Origin: Paracoccidioides lutzii Pb01 | Lineage: Eukaryota > Ascomycota > Eurotiomycetes > Onygenales > Ajellomycetaceae | Assembly (NCBI RefSeq): GCF_000150705.2 | Contig: NW_015440970.1 | Coordinates: forward strand, 372,001 to 436,000 | Direction of reading: 5' to 3' | Length of the DNA stretch: 64,000 nt | Shown: piece after piece, positions 36,802 through 47,641 of the stretch | Position numbering within the stretch: the first letter of the stretch is position 1 | Layout of the letters: each line of letters opens with the position of its first letter | Made by a program: the position numbers and the translations under genes | Notes under the pieces: model-generated | Told to the model about the DNA's origin: nothing | The model's database searches: none | The model's input: only the letters and a program-made list of their open reading frames with translations

Positions 36802-36871
36802 AAGGATCGTGTCTACCCCTCAATCACTCTGCGATCGCTTCCTGGAATAGCAACCAGTTAATCATCTGAAA

Positions 36872-36929
36872 ATGACAAAGAAGGTATTATTTCCCCCCCC
36901 AAATTCTTCCGCGCACAGGGGTTCTCTTA

Positions 36930-36968
<39 letters not shown>

Positions 36969-37145
36969 AACCGTCCCTCGGTGAGGTTGTTAGTGTGGTT
37001 TTGTTGATCTCGATGCTGCACAAGCCAACCTATGATCGTACCATACCTAACTAACAACAAGCAGTCAAAACTGGATCATTCGGTTGAAGATTACGGGTTT
37101 CGAAGCTGGTGGAACCTTCAGGTGGAGCATCACAGGCAGATCTAG
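36872..37145 (+). CDS. Candidate two-exon microprotein (30 aa)
   Basis: Speculative. Exon 1 (36872-36883) codes MTKK. The intron 36884-37064 has donor GTATTA, a textbook CTAACTAAC branch site and acceptor CAG (AAG|CAG tandem acceptors), with a long poly-T inside. Exon 2 (37065-37145) continues in frame as SKLDHSVEDYGFRSWWNLQ... to a TAG. A TATA-like element and an A-rich Kozak context lie upstream. I recognise no family, and a 30-residue frame can arise by chance. Confidence 0.25.
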
Positions 37146-38823
37146 ATAAGCAGCCGGGTAAAACTGTGCTCCTTCTTCGGCTCTTTCAGGAGGTTTGATG
37201 CCAATCTGATTTAGCGAAGTAATTAGCTAGTCAATGACAGGTGGAGAGGGGGGCAAATTAAATGCTCTCTTTCATATGAGAACAAAAACAATTTCTTTCT
37301 ATTTCTGCTTTTTGATATATTTCAAGACAACAAATTAGGCGACTTAACTTGATTGACTATGACTGTTTATATAGTAGTTATGTTAACTTCCTCTTCCCTC
37401 CTATCCTGTCCTAGTTAAACTATAACAAGATCATATCCAATGGTAATTCGGCTGTCAATGACTGCGTCTTCGCTTCCGATTGCTTTAAATTTATCATTTA
37501 CCGAATGCCGATTCGGCTGCATACGGCTATCCAAAGCCCGTTCGTTTGTCCTAGCCCCAAAATAATAATAATAATAAAAAAAAAAAAAAAAAAAAAAGAA
37601 GTGGGAACAAACCAACCATTTCTCGCTTGCTCCGATACTCGCAGTGGTGGCAAAAAGAAACGAACATGCTTAGAATTTCAAGTTTAGTTCTGTTGAAAAT
37701 CCGGAACTTATCTAAATTCTTTTTCAACGAAATTTGCTGTGTTTTGATTGGGTGTCTGTCATCCATCTTTTACCCTCTCTCTCCCCCACCCAACCCCGCC
37801 AAAACCAGCTTCCATCCAGAGGGAGAAAGCTTCCAGAATACTTCGTTCGACCCGAGGCCGACCCCATGGATATCGGTGAGTGATCGGCCCTGGGGTTCTC
37901 CGGGGAGCGGAATGCTTGGCATGCTTAGCCGGGGGCCTCGAGAAGTTTCATTCATTGTTCCATTGTTTGTATACAATGTTGCGCAGGATATTCACAAAGT
38001 TTGAGATTCATTTTCTTTCTTTCATTTGCCCCGTGCCATTTCTGTACTCACCCTGCTACAATTAGATGGATATCGTGCGCCTCTCAAGCAACTTAAAGCA
38101 ACTTCCAACCCGTGTTCTGCTACCCCCCAAACCAACCCCGACCAGGAGCAGAAGAGTTGCAAAAATATCAAAATTCCTCCATCATTAATTAATGCCATAT
38201 ATATCATTCTCCAACCTGCCTCCCCCCCCACCCCCCCCTTCTCCTTACCAAAATCATTAAGTAAAGAATGAAGAAACCACGGTCCACAGGTAAATGTAAA
38301 CAATAAACGCCCAACGTCGACACAGAAATTAGAAACCCAGTCCCACCATAGGTGAAAAGGTGAAAAGGGGAAAACATACAAGATTAAGCAAAACACAAGG
38401 AGAAACCAGCGCTCCTCCCACCCCCCAAAAAAGGCCCGCAAACCTTAACCTATTATCGACGAAGAACTTCCAGCGACGCCAATTCCGCACCACCACACAT
38501 ATGTTCTGTATATAAAAACAAAACCCAGGTACATACATATTAGTGCTGTTCCTAACTCCCAGTGTCGCAACCAAAAAAAAAAAAAAAAAACCCACGAGCA
38601 AGCCTTAACTCATTAATTAAACCCCACCACCCATCAACCCCTTCTCCTTGCAACCTTCAAAGAACTGTGCAAGGCTAGGAATGACATACCAGAGCTTCCT
38701 CACCCAAACAAAATGAAAATGAAAAGAAAACGAAAGATTGAAAGAAGAAGATACCTAGATCCATTCACCCCATCCAAAAATACATAAAATACCACTAACC
38801 CCGTTTTCGTCTTTTCCCGCTTC

Positions 38824-41366
38824 TTAATTCCTCTGCGCTTCCGGATCCACCGTTGACGGACGTATATGAACCGCCGCAGCCGAAACGGGCTCTTCATCAA
38901 CAGTCTGCTCAGCATCGAGCGCATTCATCTCCTCCTCCGTCGCATTATAGCGATTAAAGAGAAGCCAGAATCCGATGCCGGCGATGAAGCTTGCGACCGC
39001 GAGACCGGTGTACGTCCACTAAACACGATTTTGGTGAAGGGGTTAGTCAGCCAGAGGGAACTACTGTTTAAGGTAGAGTTTTTGCATGTTTGGTGTTTCT
39101 TCTTCTTCTTCTTCTTCTTCTTCTTCTTCTTCTTCTTCTTCTTCTTTTTTAGAGATAGTACTTACGATAAGTTTCGGGTCCTTAGCCGTCGGCGACAGCG
39201 CCATGGCCAAGGCAGCTCCAAACGCAATTGTAAGCATGTACATAGCCATGACGAACGACTTCATGGAGGGCGGTGCTTTGGTGTAGGCGTATTCGAGCCC
39301 CGTGACGCTTGCAAAAATCTCTGAAAGGCCGATGAAGAGGTATGCGGGAGTTTGCACGGCGACGTGGACGCGGTTGGGTAAGGAGCCGTTCTCACTTGCG
39401 GGGCATGACCTGGGTGCGTTGTAGCAGGGGGGTGAGTAATAGATGACGCGCTGGACGATGGCTGCGTAGGCCATTGCGAGAGATGCGAAGATGAAGCCCG
39501 TTGTTATGCGGGAGACGGGCTTGAAGGCGATTCCTAAAACGGGTATGGTTAGCTGTATTTATGTTTATAATGGGGCTTTTGAGGGCGGATTTTCTGGTAA
39601 CATACGAAATCTTCTGAGGAGCGGATAGATTAGCCGGTCGCAAATGGGGATGAAGATTATGATAGTCAGGGGATCGATGTTTTGCATGATATCGTTTGGG
39701 ACGCCGTGGAGCTCCATGGTGCCGGCTTGGGAGACGAAGTTGTTGATCATTTGTTGGTAGCAAACCCAGTAGATGGGGTAGTAGCTGGCCATCATTTGTC
39801 AGTCCAAGAATAGGATGCAGGACAAGAGAAGGTACGGTGTCAGTTGCATGAACGTGAAGTTTACAGAAACACTTTACAAGCAACAATCGCCCGTTTCATT
39901 TCTGCGACGAATTGGTCATCCCACTCAATACTATACTTCCCACCATGCTCATCCTGGTAAGAGCGCTTCGCAGCTTCCATGTTGCCCTTGTTCATCAATC
40001 CGATCCACAGTGCTTTGAAGGCGTGAGTAATAACAGAATCCTTAGGAGGCCTTACGACATAGTTCTTTTTGCCCATGATCAGGACGCCAAATCCAATAAT
40101 GAACATGCAAAGGGGTAACAAATAGGCTGCCCAGAAATCTACGTTGAGTTCAAGCTCGGTGGTAGCAATGGCGGATAAAGAACCAACGTTGATACAGAAA
40201 TAGAATATCATGTCTGGAGGTGGATTGATTAGACAAACCCTGATATGCCATTGATCACGGCTGGGAGGATCGAGAAACTCACAAACACGTTGAACCGTCA
40301 AAGAGGGATCAACAATGACCCGTTCTCCAGATTTCAGCGTTTTAACCCATGGTTTGTGCGCCTTGATCTGCTCACCGATCAAGGGAGAGATGTTGGCTTT
40401 GATACCCCCTGTTCCTAGACCTATGATAATCATCGCTGCCACCAAGCCACCCAATGCAGCGCCATTTTCAATCGCGATGGGAAGAGAAGTCAAGAGCAGG
40501 ATGGTAAGCCCAAGAATGTATGTCAGTGAGAAAATTACAATGGTGTTGTATTTTCCGAGATATTGATCAGCGACGACAGCCCCGATTACGGGAGTAACGT
40601 AGCACCAGAACTTGATGTTTTGTTAGTGACTTCAAGACTTGAGGGAAATCTCAGAAGATACGTACCTGAAAGAAGCTGCTCAGCCCGGTGGCGCGAGCTT
40701 GTCCAAAGCCTTGTCGGATTATACGATTAGCATAATTCTTTTATGTGGAGTGGGAAACACGGGCTGGCAAGCCTACCTATCGCGCCGGGGACTTCACTGG
40801 GTCCTTTATAAGGATTTTGTATGTAATTCTATAACCAGGAGTAAGCGCTTATCGTTATATGTTCTTTCACGAAAATTCTACCACCCGTTCCCTTCTTCAG
40901 AACGGGGAGAAAACCATCTTGTAAGAAAACTGAGCAAATACTTGAAAGGGGCCGCTGAGGCCGTAGTATGCGAATCGCTCACATAGCTCGACGACAGCGA
41001 CCAAGAAGGCAGACCAAGGCAGCTTCTCGGGGACCTTGCGCAAGTCCTTCAGCTCTTCTTCGGTTGGTGGATCCGAGGCGTCGGAATCAGAAGTTTCTTG
41101 CTGGGCAGTGAGCGAGTCCTCCTTGGATCTAGATTCAGTTGGTGGTGGCACGTCACCGCCTGCGAGGTCTCCGTTCTGAGGGACTCGAGGTACAACTTCT
41201 GTCGCGTGCACGCTGTGATGAATGGGTTAGATTCATTGTCGAACAGATTTTCTATTTATATGCAGTATTTTCGCACGACGGGCTTTTTCCGGCGCTGGAA
41301 GTGCGATGTCGTAAACTGGTAGTTTCCTTGAACTTACGTTGCTAGATCTGTGACTTTATCCGCCAT
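38824..41366 (-). CDS. ptr2: POT-family di/tripeptide transporter PTR2
   Basis: Nine minus-strand exons (41366-41338, 41212-40942, 40828-40777, 40709-40666, 40610-40283, 40213-39865, 39784-39606, 39533-39166, 39018-38824) give 604 aa with all phases consistent. It is a proton-coupled oligopeptide importer of the plasma membrane with about 12 spans. The POT signature ExxER is seen as VELCERFAYYG, followed by FFQFWCYVTPVIGAVVADQYLGKYNTI and FYFCINVGSLSAI. The acidic N-terminus (SDSDASDPPTEEELKDL) and C-terminus are cytosolic in the family. Intron 8 contains a long CTT (GAA on the coding strand) repeat. The 69-nt intron 40282-40214 is 3n long and stop-free, but removing it restores the family sequence VQRVYMIFYF. 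Confidence 0.94.
39098..39146. repeat. (CTT)n microsatellite in a PTR2 intron
   Basis: About 15-16 uninterrupted TTC/CTT units inside intron 39165-39019. On the transcript this is a GAA repeat. Confidence 0.95.
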
Positions 41367-42732
41367 GTTTGACGGTTGGAGATGCGCGAACAGTTTGTGA
41401 TATTGCTAAGCGGAGCAGGAGTAAAAGGACTACAGAACCGTAGTTGACGGGTGACGAGGAAGAGAAGTGAAGCGGGACAAAGGTGTTTAACATGTGGTTA
41501 TAGAGAAGGATGGAGTTTAGATGGAGGGAGAAGTGAATGAGAAGTGAATGACCTTGGGGATTTCGATATTGTAGCGGAGAACCAAAACAAATAAAATTTG
41601 TCCGACTCTTCCGGGCGGACAAAGTGTCCCGGGTACTTGAGGAAGAACAAAGTGGTACACAAGAGTTGCCTAGAGTTTGTATGCAACGGGCAGGTTCCCA
41701 ATCTACTTCTCTCCGGTAGCTATCTCTGCATTTCCGCAAACCGAGGAAACAGGAAAGTCAATCAGAAGGCTGGTGTGGGAGGTGACGCTGCAAACTGAAG
41801 GGGATCCGTGGTACGACCTGCATTTAGATGCTAGTTATGGGGATGGGGGGACTGCTATTGGTACGCATATACTCACGCAGTGAGTTACACAACATAAAAC
41901 ATCTTGAGTCTGTCTCTTTTGAGCGGAGGCAAATTCCACCGTTGAATGCCAAAGCCGATATTCCCGCCATCGTTGACATCTCATATCATCATTTCAGCTC
42001 TCGGACAAGAGAGGAATTCCGCAGGCAAATGCTAGAAATACAACAGCATTAGCCCTAGATCTGTGAATAGATCCTTCATATCCATAGTAGGGATCACTTG
42101 ATTACTTCCATCGGGTTCTCACAACCGAGAAGAGATCGTGCGTCATAAGTAAAATAGACATTCCACGGACCAAAAATGTTAACATGTAGTAAAAGTAACA
42201 CATCCATGTGGAAGAGGGACAGCCACCCACGCACTCCGGTTGTACCCCAACTAATCGTCAGCTTCTCAATCAATCGAGCGTGCCGTGTAGCCCTATGATG
42301 TAATAAGTTGTGAAAATCCGGGGAGAAAGTTTCCAAGAAGCTTTCCAGGTCGAAATAAGGTGTGTCACGTGATATTGCTAGAGGGCGGGCTGAAGGTTAA
42401 TTCGACTTAATGAAAGGTTGGGCAGTCAAAAAGTCGCTGCTCTCTTCTAACCTTGGGAACATGACCGGTGTCATGAACCTCCTTGAGGCATTTCTTGGTA
42501 TCCAACCAAGCGCACGTCGAAATACCACAAATATTTAGTTTGCTCTGGCGGGGGAACATTTCTCTATTCCCGTTTGTGACAGAATGACAGGATGAGCACT
42601 CGCGATAATGTACATTAAATTAAAAACATAGTGCAATATTCAAAATGCCCCATGCCATATTCGCCTTTCCCATATCATCACATTCGAGGGTTCCGAAGTA
42701 ACGTTCCTCCCACTTCCATCCTCGATCCCCAG
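41367..42732. other. 1.4-kb intergenic region
   Basis: It contains the PTR2 promoter and the 3' flank of the minus-strand gene ending at 42733. No gene or repeat is recognised. Confidence 0.5.
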
Positions 42733-43758
42733 TCAGCTTCCCGACGGGTTTATAATCCCCATATTATATTCCGAATTGTCATTCTCAACTGACGACGGAT
42801 AATGGCTAGGAGGTGCAGGATGTTTTACAACCTGCCCCTGACTTGGGAGGAATCCCTGATTGACTGCCCCGCATGACGCGCACGTAAATTCGATCTTGAA
42901 ATTCGTAACAACCTTGGGTGGACTGCTGCTAATCGTTTGGTGACCTCGCTGGTGGTTCTGGGGAGGAGCAACCTGGCCGGGGGTAGGGAGACTGCTGGAA
43001 TTTCGATTCTCGTGGAGAGTGGGGCTGGTATTTAAGAGGGATGAGGAGGGGATTGGGGGAACGACGGGGACACGAGGGAGGGTATTTGGACCCGGATGTC
43101 GATGATGTTGATATTGATCTTGTTGCATCGCAACTGGTGGCCGCTGAAATTCATCATCAGAATCGATAGTCATCGGCAAAATGGACTGGCTGTGCAACCA
43201 GTCGTCAGCATTGTGGCGGTGCAAACCGGTAATATTGTCATTGTTTGACATTCCGGTCGTCATCGGCAGTGTCGGGGCGGAAGTAGCGAGATATTTTGGG
43301 CGCTTGGGCTTGAGCATCTCCAGCTGCAATAAGGCCCGGTGTGCCTGCCTAGGTGAGATATCACTGCCATAATATCGTTTGATAGCAGCCACAACCTCCT
43401 CGGCGGAAACTTTGGTATTCGTGTCGAAGAACTTGGGGATTTCTTTCATGAGAAATCTAAGACGCGACTTTTGGGAGCGCTGAATGGAATTACTTGGAGT
43501 GGCACCATCGAGCGCACTTTGGCAAGTGTGAACATCATTGATGGCGGTTACATATGTGTAGTTTTTGTTGGTGCGACAGATGGCGCGGAATGGGCAACCA
43601 GGGGTTGAGCGGCATCGTAGAGTGACGCTCTTTTTGTTGCTGCGGAGGACGCCGAGATCCCAGCGGCCTCTCATTGAAACAGCCCGCACGAATGATTTGA
43701 AAGATTCAAGTGATTCGAATACTTGTTTCCTTTGAAGTCCTGTGCACATTTCCTCCAT
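42733..43758 (-). CDS. Mutator-like transposase-derived zinc-finger protein
   Basis: A single exon of 341 codons. Residues 18-80 resemble the N-terminal DNA-binding domain of MuDR/FAR1-type transposases: FKSFVRAVSMRGRWDLGVLRS, then a WRKY-GCM1-like C-x5-C-x21-H-x-C set (C49, C55, H77, C79). Residues 95-148 (KSRLRFLMKEIPKFF..., YYGSDISPRQAHRALLQLE) match the helical linker that precedes the DDE catalytic domain in such transposases. The catalytic domain itself is absent. A Pro/His/Gln/Ser-rich low-complexity tail follows. The frame is intact and the gene stands divergent to THOC7, so it looks domesticated as a DNA-binding regulator rather than a dead transposon. The function is inferred. Confidence 0.75.
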   Translation of the reverse strand: MEEMCTGLQRKQVFESLESFKSFVRAVSMRGRWDLGVLRSNKKSVTLRCRSTPGCPFRAICRTNKNYTYVTAINDVHTCQSALDGATPSNSIQRSQKSRLRFLMKEIPKFFDTNTKVSAEEVVAAIKRYYGSDISPRQAHRALLQLEMLKPKRPKYLATSAPTLPMTTGMSNNDNITGLHRHNADDWLHSQSILPMTIDSDDEFQRPPVAMQQDQYQHHRHPGPNTLPRVPVVPPIPSSSLLNTSPTLHENRNSSSLPTPGQVAPPQNHQRGHQTISSSPPKVVTNFKIEFTCASCGAVNQGFLPSQGQVVKHPAPPSHYPSSVENDNSEYNMGIINPSGS

Positions 43759-44435
43759 TCTGAGAGGGTTTCAACACAGGAGTTTTAAACCTTGATGTGG
43801 GGAACCATGCCAGAAGCTCAAACAATGCATGGTTGTTCCGCTATTGCAGATCGCATATGCCCTAAACATAAAGTCAGCCATCTTGATTTGAGTTTGATCC
43901 ATTAACTGTACAACATACTGTCCACTGGTCCCTCTAGAAGACAAGTGCTATTATGAACAACCGCAGATCACGAGGGTCATTGCGATGCTGGAGAGATATA
44001 CAGGAAATTTTAGTGCTGAACCAAAGAAACAGCGAAATGAATGAATATATATATACGATAAATTTCCCTGCACAGGGCACTTCCATCTACCGCCGAAACA
44101 ACAATACTTTCATGGCCTGCGATTGGGTGACTGGTCATCAAAGAACCTGAACAGCCGACAAATTGAAGCCTTCGAGGGCAAGTTGCGGTTGCGCAGATCA
44201 GAGTCCAGCCTAACCTAACTAAGTTAGTTAACTTAGATCAAAGTAATCAATTGCGCTAGATCGTATCTGGACGGGGGGGGCTTGGCGTTCTTTTATCCTT
44301 TCAAGCTCGGTTTCAACTCAAGAATCGCATCTTTCAATATACAGAGAGTAAGACGGAGTATGAGTCTTTAGCAGCTACACTCAACTACCACCATCTTATC
44401 TTCGGGGGAATTCATAAACTTTTTTGTGTGTTGAA
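43759..44435. other. Shared divergent promoter region
   Basis: This 677-bp region lies between the transposase-derived gene (-) and THOC7 (+). It contains a palindromic CTAACTAAGTTAGTTAACTTAG-like stretch at about 44214-44237 and a G-run near 44274. No gene is seen. Confidence 0.5.
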
Positions 44436-45604
44436 ATGGAGTCCTATACATTACTCGATCAAATTGATGAAGGTGCGCATTTGCCAAAATCATATGTTCC
44501 TCTTTCTCTACCCAGCTCTATAGACACTTGCTCCAGCTAAAATACTGACACCCTCTTTCTTATGCAGATGCGCTCCATAAATGGCGCCTTCTAAACGTCG
44601 AAGAGAAACCTTTCAAACGAATCACGAAGCGGCTGCTAACTCCTATCTCCTTCATATCCGCTCCCTCTACATTGTTTCCGACTCCCCCTCCCGAAGGCGC
44701 AGATCCAGACGCAGCAGCAGCCAAAGCTGAAACGGACAAACAAAAGAAACTGGAAGACTGGCACCAATTCCACGAAGACATAACACTCGATTTTGCTGCT
44801 TTCGAAAGCAGCCTTGCTAGAATCCAATTTCTTCTCGCAAGCAATGAGAAGGAGCGGAAACGTTACGCGGCCGAAAAGCTGCGAATTCAGTCCACGGCAC
44901 AGGCTATCAAGGATAATACGGCTGAATTGAGAGTGCAGCTGGAAGAAGCACAAAGAACTCTTGCACTACGTAAGACCTACGATGACCTGGCGGAAAAGAT
45001 TACGTCGAATCGATTGCTCCGGCCCAGAGAGGACCAGGAAGCAAATCTTCAGAAGCTACATGCGGAAATTGCACAACTAGAACAGGAAAGCAAAGAATAT
45101 GCTCAGACATGGGGGGAGCGTAGAGAGCAATTCGGTAGAATCGTTGAGGAAGGAATGAATCTTCGACGGCTAATTAGGGATGAGAAGGAGGAAGTGGAGA
45201 GGAGAGAGGGTATGGAGGAAGGCGAGGATGGTGACGAAGGCGATGCTGGTTCTAAGGGGAAAGGTAGCGCGGTGGGAACCCCAAAGCAGGATCAAGACAG
45301 CGGAACTCCTTCGCATGCTGTCCATGAAGATTCGGGTCTCATCCCACCTGCGAACAATATCGAGAAACATCGACTAGTTGGGACTGGCGGCACGACACCA
45401 CTGCGGCAAGCGATGAGTGCGTCGACGATTGATGGAAAGCCGCCCATGCAGGAACTGGAAGATGAGAATATGATGGATGAAGGGGAGGTTACGGGGGATG
45501 AGTCGGTGCCGCCAGAGACAACAGCTAGTGGAACAAGGTCTGGACCAAGAACTGCGGAGACTTCACAGGATGGGAGGCTGGGAGACAGGATGGATATCAC
45601 TTAG
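44436..45604 (+). CDS. THO complex subunit 7 (THOC7/Mft1 family)
   Basis: Exons 44436-44472 and 44568-45604 give 357 aa. The THO complex couples transcription with mRNA export and limits R-loops in the nucleus. The N-terminus MESYTLLDQIDEDALHKWRLLNVEEKPFKRI and the heptad-rich FESSLARIQFLLASNEKERKRYAAEK to RTLALRKTYDDLAEKI region (about residues 75-155) match the Tho7/Mft1 domain. A coiled coil continues to about residue 215. The last 140 residues are acidic and disordered (GEDGDEGDAGSKGKG, then DEGEVTGDESVPPE). Exon 1 codes only 12 residues. It is convergent with the ankyrin gene, 309 bp apart. Confidence 0.88.
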
Positions 45605-45913
45605 CAAACTAGTTTGACGACTGTTCAGAAACCTATACACTTATCCTGTTTTAACTTACTTCTTGGGTGAAGGCCATATGTAATGGCCGTGCTATGTATG
45701 GTATTTCAAGAGGCATTTATACTTTCTTGATGCATTTACCTCTAGAACTTTCAGGCATTGTTTTATCGAAATGTGAGACCAGAAATCTCATAATAAAATG
45801 CTTTTATACTCATTAAAAGGTCATTGTCGTGTACAAAAAAAAGTTGCATAAATAACCCAGCAGGTGTTCCTCGCTAAGATCCATCCACCTTAACTCCAGG
45901 ATTACCGGTAGTT
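45605..45913. other. Short convergent 3' spacer
   Basis: Shared 3' region of THOC7 and the ankyrin gene. It contains AATAAA at about 45792, a plausible THOC7 polyadenylation signal. Confidence 0.45.
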
Positions 45914-47641
45914 TTAGGCTTTGGGATTCACCCAGACCCTGATTTCCTTGAAGGCCGTAGCCATTGAGGTTCCTATGCTCTTGATGATGGACCATATATG
46001 GGTGGGAATATACGTCATGAGAAAAAGAATCGAAAAGCCAATATACCAAAGAACTTTACCAGTGAGTCCAAAAATCCCGCCCATAATTTTATAAGTTAGC
46101 TCTCCAAAATTGACGATTATATCGCAGATTTTAAGGGGTAACGAGATAAATATCACCCTCAACACGTCGCAGAACCCATTCCAGATGTCAATAAGGCTAA
46201 CGTTGCGGAAGAAGGAGATCACAGCACTAAAGGCGGTGTGAAGGAGTGAGGCAACTTTCTGAAAAAAGTTCGATGTCAACTTCGCAGCTGATGATAGAAC
46301 CAGCCATATCCACTGAGACACGCAGACGACGATTTTCGGTATCTCCTTTGTACATACTCTCCAAATATGCTTCGGCAGGAACTGCGTGAGAAATTTCCAC
46401 ATGCTCTTCGACATGCTTGATATCGCTTTAGGAACTCGTTTAATTCCGGACCACATGGACTTCGCGGCCTTCTTCATCCTGGCTGGAGTCTGTAGTGCCT
46501 GATGCTTGATCCAAGGGAGCAATCCCTTTCTATTCTCCCAACACCACTTGCAACCTTTCGACAGAGGCCTGACAAATAGGTGCTTAGGGGTCGTCCAAAT
46601 GAAGAATTTCGGAACCTGGTAAACGAAGAAGGCTACAAATTCATAAATGTACTTGAGTGCCGCTTTCGCTTTTATCATAGACGCCTCGTGCGCAGTCCGC
46701 CATCGCTTCCATCCACCTCCTCGCCGAACGGGGAGATAGTCGACGACATGTCTGTGTCCATTTTCTGCTGCCAAACGCAGTGCAAGCTTGCCGTCTGGTG
46801 CGATCTTGGAATCGTCGCATTGGTATGTTTCCATGAACATTTTGACGAGCGGGAGATTTCCAAGTGCAGCAGCCAGTTGTAGAGGGGTTCGTTTAATCGG
46901 GGCCCGCCCAGTGGGCAACTCATAGAACCCCTGAAATTGGAGTTAACCTGATGCTTTCGCGGCATTCCCAAGGGTTGGATGACTAAATAATCCCCCCCCG
47001 ACTGCCAAAACTATATCGGTGGATGCTGCCATTAGTTGTGATGTCATCAAGAGTATTACCAGGAGAGTGGTGGTGGTGGTGGTGGTGTGGGGGGGAACTA
47101 TCCGAGATAGAAGGGTAATACTTACTGCGATGGCGTACTGATCTGGCTCAGCGCCGAAATCAATCAGCTCTTGTATTGTTCGTGTGCTTCGTGTCTTCAC
47201 GGCGGCCAGCAACGGAGACATGCCATCTAGGTTAATTGTATTAGCGGTAATCAGGTTTTCCGATAATAGCCAGGACATAGTCTCATTCTTTCCGAGATAA
47301 ATAGAGCTGAAAAGAAGCCGGACGATGGCTACCGCGATGAATGACAACTCGTCTATCGTTACGTCGCTTACAAAGACAAAATTGTGAGCACCCGATAATA
47401 TGATCTTCGACAATCGTTGATGTTCGTCTAGCAATAGGTCTTTGACAATGATAGGATCGATTTCAGGTCCATCGGTCGACTTCAGGAATCCTTTGAGGAA
47501 TGTCTGGACTTTGTTTTCGTCATCTTGCTCAATTTCTTGTTCGACATATGGTGGGAGGTCATTTTCATTCTCCACGTATAGCGGAAGCTGGTCAACTTGA
47601 GGTACATAGAGAGGCGCGCGGCACTTCGTGAAGGCGCTCAT
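45914..47641 (-). CDS. Ankyrin-repeat protein with hydrophobic C-terminal half
   Basis: Exons 47641-47126 and 46930-45914 give 510 aa. Ankyrin-type repeats span about residues 135-250 (DGMSPLLAAVKTRSTRTIQELIDFGAEPDQYA, RTPLQLAAALGNLPLVKMF, KLALRLAAENGHRHVVDYL). The C-terminal half lacks repeats and is rich in Trp/Phe/Lys. It looks like amphipathic and membrane-embedded helices (for example WIWLVLSSAAK, VLWYIGFSILFLMTYIPTHIW), so the protein may be membrane-attached. The N-terminal region has two short YVPQ/YVEN/YVEQ-like repeats. I know no function; the 196-nt intron carries a GGT-type repeat near 47070-47090. Confidence 0.8.

Larger units (their letters stand above)
36162..38823. other. 2.7-kb intergenic region
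   Basis: It holds the malic enzyme 3' flank, a possible two-exon microprotein gene (36872-37145), poly-T (36933-36967) and poly-A (37575-37597) runs, and the presumed PTR2 3' flank. No other gene is supported. Confidence 0.5.
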
